From Amycolatopsis roodepoortensis (GTDB lineage Bacteria > Actinomycetota > Actinomycetes > Mycobacteriales > Pseudonocardiaceae), in NCBI RefSeq assembly GCF_014873915.1, contig NZ_JADBEJ010000008.1, positions 558,001-622,000 on the forward strand: a DNA stretch of 64,000 nucleotides, read 5' to 3'. The notes beneath the pieces were generated by a model that ran no database searches, had not been told where the DNA came from, and was given only the letters and a program-made list of their open reading frames with translations. Shown piece after piece: positions 7,887 through 16,300 of the stretch (positions are counted from its first letter, which is position 1; each line of letters begins with the position of its first letter). Position numbers and translations under genes: made by a program.

Positions 7887-8531
7887 ATGCCGCGCGCCGC
7901 CCAGCGCCGTCCGTCGACCGACGCCTTCTCCGCGCCCGTCGAGACCGTCGAACTCCTGGACCGGACGGGGATCATCGCGGCCAGCCTGCCGAAGCGCCGG
8001 CGCAGCCCGGAGAACGAGATCGAGCCCGAGCCGATGCCGGTGCGGCCCCCGGTGTGCGAACCGGTCGTGGACAAGGATCTGCGGCCCAAGGCCGTCGTCA
8101 TCCATCGCCGCGCCCGGTCGTGGCTGGCCGGTGGGGCGGGGGTGGCGCTGCTCGCGATCGGCTGGTTCGCCGGCACCTTCACCGTCGAGCCGGCAGGCGA
8201 CACCGCCCTGCCCGAGCAGCCGCTGCCCGCCGTGGCGACCCAGCCCGCGCCGCCCGCCGCGCAGCCCGTGCAGCCCGCGCCGCAGGCCGCTCCGGTGACC
8301 GTCTACGTCCCGGTCACCGTGAAACAGCAGGCGCCCGCGACGAAGAAGAAGCCCGCCAAGGAGCAGGTCGTCGCCCTGCCGCCCGCCGAGACGAAACCGC
8401 CGGAGCAGCCGCGTTCCGACCTCGGATCGCGGGACAAGGCGGCGGAGGACCTCCGGAGCATGATGGATCCCGTCGTCGCGAGCTCGCTGGCGATGGAGAT
8501 GGCGCAGGGGATGATGAGTTACGGCCGCTGA
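7887..8531 (+). CDS. Hypothetical single-pass membrane protein, proline-rich
   Basis: 214 residues from the ATG at 7887, chosen because GGAGG lies 5 bp upstream; in-frame upstream ATGs lack such a site. A charged N-terminal part (with PKRRRSPENEIEPEP) precedes one membrane helix (WLAGGAGVALLAIGWFAGTF), followed by a Pro/Ala/Gln-rich outer segment, a basic KKKPAKEQ patch and a C-terminal helix with several methionines (SLAMEMAQGMMSYGR). No family recognised. It overlaps the convergent LysR gene by 13 bp. Confidence 0.65.
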   Translation: MPRAAQRRPSTDAFSAPVETVELLDRTGIIAASLPKRRRSPENEIEPEPMPVRPPVCEPVVDKDLRPKAVVIHRRARSWLAGGAGVALLAIGWFAGTFTVEPAGDTALPEQPLPAVATQPAPPAAQPVQPAPQAAPVTVYVPVTVKQQAPATKKKPAKEQVVALPPAETKPPEQPRSDLGSRDKAAEDLRSMMDPVVASSLAMEMAQGMMSYGR

Positions 8532-9373
8532 CCCGTCAGCGCGGCGGCCAGCGCGGCGCCCTCGCCGGGGTCGCCGTGCACGAGTTCGGTGCGGTGCACC
8601 ACGCGCGGCGAGGACAGGGACAGCGTGCTCACGCCGGTGAGCACGTCCGCCGGGAGCAGCGCCAGCCCCTGACCGGCGGCGACCAGGCCGAGCAGGCCGC
8701 GGACGTCGGTCCCGGTGTACCGCAGCCGGCCGCGGAACCCGCCGGTCGAGGCGGATTTCCTCAACCGCGCCAAGGGGATCGCGGTGTCCGGCGCGTCGAT
8801 CCAGCCCGCGTCGGCGAGTTCGGCCAGCCGGACGGCCCGGCCCGCCATCGGATGGCCCGCGGGGACCGCGACCGCGAGCGGACGTTCGCCGACGACGGTG
8901 GTGGTGAGCGGGCCGGTGTCCGGTAGCGGGAGCGGATCGCTCGGCGCGGTCATCCCGTCGACGAGACCGAGGTCGAGTTCGCCCGCCGCGAGCTCCGTCA
9001 GGACGTCTTCCCGGCCGAGGACGCGTACTTCGGTGCCACGCCGCACGGTGGCGGCGACGTCGGCGGTGAGCGAAAGCGGGGTCAGCCCGAGGGCGACCCG
9101 GCCGGTGGGCGCCGCGGTGAGCCTGGCGAGATCCGCGCGGGCGGCGTCGAGCCGGGTCAGCAGCGGGCCGGCGTGTTCGAGCAGCCGTTCCCCGGCCCGG
9201 GTCGGCGCGACGGGCCGCCGGGTCAGCAGCGTGGTGCCGAGATCCTGTTCGAGCGCGGCGATGTGCTGGGAGATCGCGGACTGCGTGTAGCCGAGGTCCC
9301 GGGCGGCCCGCGAGAACGAACCGCCGCGCGCCACGGCCACGAAGGTGCGGAGCAGATGGGTCTCCATGGTCAT
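8519..9373 (-). CDS. LysR family transcriptional regulator
   Basis: 284 residues. The winged helix-turn-helix is at the N-terminus (LLRTFVAVARGGSFSRAARD, then YTQSAISQHIAALEQDLG), followed by a periplasmic-binding-protein-like effector domain. A second ATG two codons in (MET) may be the true start. LysR proteins usually control a divergent neighbour; here that is the amidotransferase-like gene 70 bp away, the best candidate target. The effector is unknown. Confidence 0.9.
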   Translation of the reverse strand: MTMETHLLRTFVAVARGGSFSRAARDLGYTQSAISQHIAALEQDLGTTLLTRRPVAPTRAGERLLEHAGPLLTRLDAARADLARLTAAPTGRVALGLTPLSLTADVAATVRRGTEVRVLGREDVLTELAAGELDLGLVDGMTAPSDPLPLPDTGPLTTTVVGERPLAVAVPAGHPMAGRAVRLAELADAGWIDAPDTAIPLARLRKSASTGGFRGRLRYTGTDVRGLLGLVAAGQGLALLPADVLTGVSTLSLSSPRVVHRTELVHGDPGEGAALAAALTGQRP

Positions 9374-9443
9374 CAGTATCGCTTATCGACCCAGCACGGA
9401 TCATCGTTGGCGCTGAACTCGGTTCGCGGGTCAGGATGGCCGC

Positions 9444-10160
9444 ATGACAGAGAAAGCCCGGATCGCCCTGGTCGGCGACCGTTCGGACGGCGTTCGCTCC
9501 CACGTCCGGATCCCGACGCTCTTCGCCCGTCTCGCCGAACGTGACGGTCTCGAACTCGACGCCTATTGGCTCCCGACGGACGCCGTCGGCGACATCACCG
9601 GTTTCGACGGTGTCTGGCTGGTGCCCGGCAGCCCCTACCGGTCCGAAGCGGGCGCGGTGGAGACCGTGCGCGCCGTCCGCGAGAACGGCGTCCCGTTCCT
9701 CGGCACCTGCGCCGGTTTCCAGCACGCGCTGCTGGAATACGCGCGGAACGTCTGCGGTCTCGACGGGATCGGGCACGCGGAGAACGCGCCGGAATCGCCC
9801 GAGCGGCTGATCGTCCCGCTGGCTTGTTCGCTCGTCGGGCACGAGGGCGCCGTCCACGTCACGCCCGGCACCCGTGCGGCACGGATCCTCGGGACGGACC
9901 GTTCCGTCGAGCGGTACCACTGTTCGTACGGCCTCGACGCCCGTCACCTGGACACCTTGGCGGCGAACGGGGTGGTCTTCAGTGGATTCGACGACGACGG
10001 CGACGCACGGATCGCGGAACTGCCGGGGCATCCGTTCTTCGTGGCGTCGCTGTTCCAGCCGGAACTCGCCGGCGACGGAACCCGGCCGCATCCGCTCATC
10101 GAGGCCTTCGCCCGCGCCGCCGTGGAACACGCGAAACTGTCTGTCCATAGTGGACTTTGA
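9444..10160 (+). CDS. CTP synthase C-terminal region-related (seleno)protein, class I glutamine amidotransferase-like
   Basis: 238 residues, a single glutamine amidotransferase-like domain like the C-terminal half of CTP synthase. The nucleophile elbow is PFLGTCAGFQHALLEY with Cys89. The position that carries the catalytic His in CTP synthase (HPE motif) reads SLFQPEL here, with Gln205, so classical glutamine hydrolysis is doubtful. In other bacteria the cysteine of this family can be selenocysteine; here the codon is a normal Cys. The function of the family is not established. Divergent from LysR. Confidence 0.78.
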   Translation: MTEKARIALVGDRSDGVRSHVRIPTLFARLAERDGLELDAYWLPTDAVGDITGFDGVWLVPGSPYRSEAGAVETVRAVRENGVPFLGTCAGFQHALLEYARNVCGLDGIGHAENAPESPERLIVPLACSLVGHEGAVHVTPGTRAARILGTDRSVERYHCSYGLDARHLDTLAANGVVFSGFDDDGDARIAELPGHPFFVASLFQPELAGDGTRPHPLIEAFARAAVEHAKLSVHSGL

Positions 10161-10232
10161 CGGCCGTCGTGGTCCGGATGGACGCTGACACTGCGGAAGT
10201 GATCGACTACCGTGAGCCAAGGGGAGGGGCTC

Positions 10233-11495
10233 ATGGAAAAGGGGGATTCCGCTCGGGGCACCGCGTTCAAGGCCGCTTTCGCGGTCGGCGAGTTCCGTGC
10301 GCTGTGGGCGGCCGAGGCGCTTTCGCAGGCCGGTGACCAGCTGGCCAGGGTCGCGTTGTCGGTGCTGGTCTGGGAAAGAACGGCGTCGGCTGGGCTGACC
10401 GGGCTCACCTACGGCCTGACGTACCTGCCGACGCTGATCGGGGGCACCCTGTTCGCCGGCCTGGCGGACCGGTATCCGCGCCGGACGGTGATGATCGCCT
10501 GCGATCTGCTGCGCGCGGCGATCGCGGCGCTGATGGCTGTACCGGGAATGCCGCTCTCGGTGCTTGCGGGGCTGTTGGTGATCCTGACGATGGCGGGCGG
10601 CCCCTTCCGGGCGGCGCAGCTCGCGCTGCTCCCGGACGTCCTCGAAGGCGACCGGTACGTCGCCGGGTTGGCGGTCCGCACGATCACCATCCAAACGGCA
10701 CAGCTCGCCGGATTCGGTGGTGGCGGGCTGGTGATCGGGTTCGTGACGCCCTACTGGGGCCTGGTGATCGACGCGGTGACCTTTGTGGTCTCGGCGCTGC
10801 TGGTGTCCACCGGGGTTCGCCGCCGGAGGCCCGTCGCCGCGGAATCTTCGGTGAAAAGCCGCGTGGCACGGGCTTTCAGCGGTGAAGGCGCCAGAGAACT
10901 GTGGCAGGGTAAGGGAATCCGGGTCCTTTTCGGGCTGAAGATGCTCGCCGGGTTCGCCATCGCGCCCGAAGGGCTCGCGGCGCCGCTCGCCGTCGGTCTC
11001 GGGGCGGGGACTTTCGCGGTCGGGCTTATTCTCGCGGCGGATCCGGTGGGTGCGGTAATCGGATCGTGGATCTTCACGAAATGGGTTCCGGCGCGACGGA
11101 AAACGCGAATGGTCGGCATTCTCGCCATCGCATCCGTCGTTCCTTTGGTCTTTCTCTTCTTTCGCCCACCGCTGCCGGTCTGCCTGGTGTTGATCGGATT
11201 CAGCGGGGCCTTCGCGGCGCCGTACCACCTGCAGGCCGTCGCGTTGATGGCCCGTGCGGTCCCCGACGGCGTCCGGGCGCAGGTGATGGGCCTGACCTCG
11301 ACGAGTTTGGTGACCGTACAAGGAATCGGGATCATGCTCGCGGGCGGTCTGGCCCAGCTGACCGGCCCGTTCGTGGCCGTCGGGGTGGCCGCGACGGTGG
11401 CCGTGGCCTCGGCGGGACCGATGGCGATGGCCTGGAAACGCGCCATCGCCACCGGCCCCGACGTATGGCTCCCGGCCGGGAGCCGGACCGGCTGA
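10233..11495 (+). CDS. MFS transporter
   Basis: 420 residues from the ATG at 10233, preceded by AGGGGAGG; a GTG seven codons upstream is less likely. The sequence is hydrophobic throughout with about 12 membrane helices. The conserved loop between helices 2 and 3 reads GLADRYPRRTVMIACDLL, the GxxxDRxxRR signature of the major facilitator superfamily. The overall type is that of actinobacterial drug-efflux-like MFS proteins of the MefA/enterobactin-exporter kind. Substrate unknown; no partner gene nearby. Confidence 0.88.
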   Translation: MEKGDSARGTAFKAAFAVGEFRALWAAEALSQAGDQLARVALSVLVWERTASAGLTGLTYGLTYLPTLIGGTLFAGLADRYPRRTVMIACDLLRAAIAALMAVPGMPLSVLAGLLVILTMAGGPFRAAQLALLPDVLEGDRYVAGLAVRTITIQTAQLAGFGGGGLVIGFVTPYWGLVIDAVTFVVSALLVSTGVRRRRPVAAESSVKSRVARAFSGEGARELWQGKGIRVLFGLKMLAGFAIAPEGLAAPLAVGLGAGTFAVGLILAADPVGAVIGSWIFTKWVPARRKTRMVGILAIASVVPLVFLFFRPPLPVCLVLIGFSGAFAAPYHLQAVALMARAVPDGVRAQVMGLTSTSLVTVQGIGIMLAGGLAQLTGPFVAVGVAATVAVASAGPMAMAWKRAIATGPDVWLPAGSRTG

Positions 11496-11628
11496 ATCGA
11501 CTGGATCAGTCCTCGCGACCGTTCATGATGATCCTCCCTCCCACTGCTCCATCTGTGTGTTCCGGAATTGACTCGAGCCACCCTCAGTACTACCTCGGAT
11601 ACATTGAAATGTGCACGGAAGGGGGCCG

Positions 11629-12924
11629 GTGACGATGATTATGGGGGATACGGAACTCGCCGGAGAAGGGGCCGGTACACGTCTGAGAACCTGGGTCCGA
11701 AACTGGGACTTATGGTCCGGACCACGCGGTGTTCCCGCGGTTTTCCTTGTGGTGGAAGGACTTGCGGCGGCGGTCGCGGTGGTCGCCCTGCTCCGATCGA
11801 ACTACGACACTACGGAATTCGTCCGATTTGGATCACTGCTCGGCCTCGCCGTCCTGCAGGCCGAGCTTTCGCGTTCGGTGGAACGGTTACGGCGCGCACT
11901 GTGCGACCGGCCGCATATCAACATGACTTCGGTGTGGACGTTCGCGGGGGTGCTCGTCCTGCCGCAGGGGCTCGCGCTGGCCCTCGGGCTGCTCATCTAC
12001 CTGCATCTTTGGCTCCGGGTGTGGCGGGGGATGAGCCACCGCCCGGCGTATCGCGTGGTGTACTGCGCGGCGGCGATCGTGATCTCCTGCCTGGCTTCGG
12101 GAGCGATCGTCTCCGGGTGGCACGGCCTGCCCGTCGGGTTCACCGGCTCGCTGAAGATCGTCGAGGCGGCGGCCGTGTTCACCGTGGTCAACGCGTTCGT
12201 CGTGGCGCTCTCGGTGTATCTGCACACGGGGGCCAGGGCGCCGCGCGCGCTGTTCGGCACCGGTGACGACAACCTGCTCGAGATCACCACGCTGGTGCTC
12301 GGGACCTCGACCGCGCTGGGCATCGTGCACGCGCCCGCGCTCGTGCCGTTCGTCCTGCTGCCGGTGCTGGTGCTGCACCGCAGTGTGCTGGTGCGGCAGC
12401 TGGAGATCGCGGCGAACATCGACGGGAAGACCGGCGTCCTGAACGCGCACGCGTGGCACGCGCTGAGCGAGCGGGAGCTCACGTCGGCGGCCAGGGCGAA
12501 CCGCAAACTCGGTGTGCTGATGCTCGATCTCGACCATTTCAAGCAGGTCAACGACGTCTACGGGCATCTCGCCGGCGACGTCGTGCTCAAGGCCGTCGCG
12601 AAGACGATCTCAGAGCACGTACGCGACTACGACTCCGTCGGCCGCTTCGGTGGTGAGGAGTTCGTCGTGCTGCTTCCCGGTGCGACGGAGACCGACGTGC
12701 TCCCCGTGGCCGAGCGCGTGCGGCGGGCGGTGATGGCGCTCGAAGTCGAGGTCGCGACCGCTTCGGGAACGGGCGTCGTGCGGGGGCTCTCGGTGTCGAT
12801 CGGCGCCGCGGTCTACCCGTCCGGCGGCACCGTGCTGGAACGGCTGCTGCACGTCGCCGACTCCGCGCTTTACCAGGCGAAGAACAGCGGGCGGAACCGC
12901 GTCGTCTCCCTCGCCGCGGCCTGA
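11629..12924 (+). CDS. Membrane diguanylate cyclase (GGDEF domain)
   Basis: 431 residues from the GTG at 11629, preceded by GGAAGGGGG; internal ATGs at 11635 and 11641 are possible. Residues 30-250 hold six to eight hydrophobic helices of an integral membrane sensor. The GGDEF domain begins at about residue 262 with IDGKTGVLNAHAW. It has the metal-binding LDLDHFKQVND, an intact active-site GGEEF at 341-345, and the inhibitory I-site RDYD at 332-335, exactly five residues before GGEEF. It should make cyclic di-GMP and be subject to product inhibition. In filamentous actinomycetes c-di-GMP controls development through BldD. No EAL domain is fused. Confidence 0.93.
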   Translation: MTMIMGDTELAGEGAGTRLRTWVRNWDLWSGPRGVPAVFLVVEGLAAAVAVVALLRSNYDTTEFVRFGSLLGLAVLQAELSRSVERLRRALCDRPHINMTSVWTFAGVLVLPQGLALALGLLIYLHLWLRVWRGMSHRPAYRVVYCAAAIVISCLASGAIVSGWHGLPVGFTGSLKIVEAAAVFTVVNAFVVALSVYLHTGARAPRALFGTGDDNLLEITTLVLGTSTALGIVHAPALVPFVLLPVLVLHRSVLVRQLEIAANIDGKTGVLNAHAWHALSERELTSAARANRKLGVLMLDLDHFKQVNDVYGHLAGDVVLKAVAKTISEHVRDYDSVGRFGGEEFVVLLPGATETDVLPVAERVRRAVMALEVEVATASGTGVVRGLSVSIGAAVYPSGGTVLERLLHVADSALYQAKNSGRNRVVSLAAA

Positions 12925-13302
12925 CGACCCGCATTTCGTCCTCTGGATGAGAGGTGAGTCAAAGGTGTCGTGATCCGGGGCGGGTCGGTGGTGGGGTGAA
13001 GGGAGCCTTCACCCCGGCCACTCACTCGCGCCGACCACCTCACCGCAGGCGCCCGTGTCGCGAAAGCCACTTTCGGGACGCCTGATGTCCCGAAAGTGGC
13101 TTTCGCGACGTGTTCGACAGGCCTTCACGGACCGGCAGGGTGCGGTGACCTCGCACGAAGCGCCCAAATCGGGCATCGGGCGCGCCTCTGGTGTCCCTTG
13201 TGGACAGTGCGGTCGCGATCAGCCCGACTGGCCGCTCCCCGGCAGGCAAGACCCAACATTCGGCTTACCCCTCTAATACCGCGGTCCAGAGGACGAAACG
13301 CG
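12925..13302. repeat. Intergenic region with clustered palindromic repeats (families A and B)
   Basis: 378 bases with no credible gene. It holds a perfect 10-bp inverted repeat, GGGGTGAAGG and CCTTCACCCC around a 3-nt spacer (12993-13015, family B); a hairpin with 22-23 bp arms at 13057-13109 (family A, core CGAAAGCCACTTTCG); a half family-B site at about 13121-13134; and TGTCCCTTGTGGACAGT at 13192-13208. All recur in altered order at 22.6-22.9 kb. In particular there is no immunity gene here behind the Rhs gene. Confidence 0.8.
13057..13109. repeat. Family A extragenic palindrome, copy 1
   Basis: Two arms of 22-23 bp, perfectly complementary, flank a 7-nt loop (GCCTGAT). Each arm is itself nearly symmetric around CGAAAG-CCA-CTTTCG, so the element is a palindrome made of smaller palindromes. 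Close copies occur at 22651-22707 and 35621-35673. Confidence 0.85.
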
Positions 13303-16300
13303 TCAGTCGACGTCCATCGCGTTCGGGTCCTTCTTGCCGTAATCCAGGTCGCCCCAGCCGCCCTCGCCGGTCTGGTACTTCGCCCGGTCGGCCGCGCTCG
13401 GCTCCGGGTAGTTGTCGTGGATCCGATCGACTTCCTGCTCGTAGGTCTCGCGGTTCTGCCGCTTCATCTCCTCGGGCCAGTCACCGTCCCGGATGGTGTC
13501 CCGGGTCATGTGCAGTTCCTTGACGTCGTGGCTGGACAGCGGCGGTGTGGTCGCGGTCGTACCGGGGCCGGTCGAGTAGGTGAGGCCCTTGCCGCTGGCG
13601 TGCGCGTCGTCGATCATCTTGTGGTACGAGTCGTCCGCGATCCTGCCGTCGAGGGTGCCGTCGGTGTTCTTGAACCCGTCCCGGAACGCGTAGTCGAGCT
13701 GGTTGAGCTGGATCGCGGTGTTCGCGTCGCCGCCTTCCAGCGCGTTGCGTTCGGAATCGCGGTATTCCTGGCTGTTCTTGAACCCGCTCGGGTTCGCCGA
13801 ACCTTCCGTCAGGTCCTGGTCGCCCTTGGTGCCGGTACCGATATGCGACTTGTGCGCGGGTTTGGCCTCCTGATACGCCCAAGCGTGGTTTTCGAGGTCC
13901 TTCTGGTCGTAGCTCGAACCGCGCGCGCCGCCACTGCCGCGGCCGATCGCCTCGTAGGGGATCGGGTGCTCGGACTCGTGGGACTTCCCGGAGACCTTGT
14001 CCCGGCCGTCGGCCTTGAGTTCGTTGTCGTACTTCGCCGTGAGCCGGTTCTGTTCGCGGGTCTTCGCGCCGTGCGTGCCGTCGAGGTAGCTCTGCGGCGG
14101 GCGCCGCGGCTTCTTCGGCCCAGGCGCCGGTTTCGGTTTGGTGACCCGATTGCCCGGCGACCTCGTCTTGCCGCCGCCCCCGCGGGTCCCCTTGCCGCAG
14201 GTGCCCGTCTTCGGCCTCGTCGGCGCCAGGCCGAGGGGGTCGATCAGGTCCGTCGGGTTGCCGACGTAGGCCAGCGAGTCCGACGCCGGTTCGAGGCCGA
14301 GCGGGTCGTGCGAGAGGTACCGCCCGGTGGCCGGGTCGTAGTAGCGCTTGAAGTTGTAGTGCAGCCCGGTTTCCGGGTCGTGGTACTGGCCGGGGAAGCG
14401 CAGCGGCGTGTACGCCCGCCCCGGCGGCGAAAGCACCTTGCCCCACAACGAGGTGTGCAGATGCCAGGCGACCTCGCCCGACTCGTCGAGCAGTTCGCTC
14501 GGTGACCCGACGAGATCGGTGACGATGGCGTGGAACCGGGCGTCCTGTCCGGGGATCCGTTCGATCTGCGTGATCGGCCGTTCCGTACCCGGCTCCAGGT
14601 CCCAGACGACGGCGGTGCCGCCGCGGATCTCCTCGGCGAGGTTCGAGCCGTCCCAGACGAAGTCGATCTGTTCGAGGATCCGGCCGTGGACGTCGAGGTG
14701 CTGCTTGGCGATCCGCCGTCCGAGCGCGTCGTAGTGGTAGAGCCAGCGTTCCCCGTCCGGGGTGACGACGCCGGTCAGCCGATCGTCGGAGTTCCACTGG
14801 TAGGTCCAGGCTCGGCCGGGTTCGCTGCGCGCGATCGTGCGGCCTTCGGTGTCGTGCAGGTACGACGTCGATCCGGCGCCGGTCATCAGGGTGCCCTGGT
14901 AGCGCCGCGGACCGACGGCCGGATCGGCGCCCGGCCAGCCCGCCTGCGTGATCGCGCCCGCGAGGTTGTAGCCGTAGCCCTCCCGCCAGCCCTGCCCCTG
15001 GACGTCGACCACGCGGCCCGCCCGGTCGACCCGCAGCGACCGCGGCCCGGACAGCGAATCCGAGATCGACGAGACGAGCCCGTCCCGCAGGTAGCCGTAC
15101 TCGCGGTGCTGCACGACACCCCGGCCGGTGGACACGGTCTGGGAGGTCAGCCGGTCGGCGGCGTCCCAGCCCTGGCGCAGCTCGATCGGCGTGCCCTCAA
15201 GCCGGCGCGACACCTCCCGGCCTGCCGGGTCGTACTCGAAACGCAGGGTGCGCCCGGCCGTTCGCAGCGCGACGGGGCGGCTCGCCGCGTCGTAGGCGAA
15301 GAACGACTCGGCGCCCGACGGTGTGCGCCGCGCGACGCGACGGCCGATGGCGTCGTATTCCGACAGGACGGCACGGCCGTTGAGCGCTTCCGAGACGATC
15401 CGGCCCAGCGCGTCGTAGGCGATGGTGACTTCGGAATGCGCGTTGCGCGCCGAGGTCATCCGGTCGGCGCCGTCGTAGGTGAACGTCGCGACGTCGTCGC
15501 CCGCCCGGCGGCTGACGACGCGGCCGAGCGCGTCGCGGTCGATGGCGACCGTCTGGCCGAGACTGTTGGTGCGCGACACCAGTTGCCCCGCGGCGTCGTA
15601 GCCGTAGCGGGTGGTGCGGCCGTTGAAATCGGTCTCCCCGACCAGGTTCCCGGCCGGGTCGTAGTCGTAGCGCCAGACGAGACCGTGTTCGTTGGTGACC
15701 GAAACCAGCCGCAGCTCGGTGTCGTACACATAGGACAGTCGATCGCCGTCCGGGCCGATTTCGGCGGTGGGCAGGTCGAACTGCGAGTACTCGGTGCGCA
15801 CCGCGTGCCCGCGGGCGTCCACGGCTTCGTCCGCCGACCCCGCCGTGGTGCGATTCCAGCGCCACACCGAACCGTCGGGGTCGATCTGCTCGGCGATCTC
15901 GCCGAAGCCGTCCCACTTCGTCCGGGTGACACCGCCGAGCGGGTCGGTGACCGAGGTGATCTGCCCGAACTCGTCGTAGGTGTACCGCGTGACCGCGCCG
16001 AGCGGGTCGGTGACGGCGACCGGCAGGCCCGCCGCGTTCGACTCGATCAGGGTGACGCCGCCGAGGGTGTCGGTCACGACCGCGACGTTGCCCGCGTCGT
16101 CGTAGCCGTAGGTGGTGGTGGCGCCGGTCGGATCCGTGGCACGTACGAGCTTCCCTCGCTCGTCGTACTCGCGGCGCCAGACGGCGCCGTCCGGCCCGGT
16201 CCGGCTGGTCCAGCGGCCCGGCGCGGCGTACTCGGCGAGCGCGCGGCCGCCGTCGGGCTGCAGCACGGTGACGACGTTCCCCTCGTCGTCCATTTCCCAC

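Noticed and set aside
7824..11321. A 1165-codon open frame on the minus strand across SDR, LysR and transporter genes
   Set aside because: It is the complement of real genes with strong family matches on the other frames; its product is Arg/Gly-rich without domains. Such frames arise from high GC.
13040..13249. A 69-codon minus-strand frame as immunity gene for the Rhs protein
   Set aside because: It runs straight through the family A palindrome, has no ribosome site and its product is repeat-derived.
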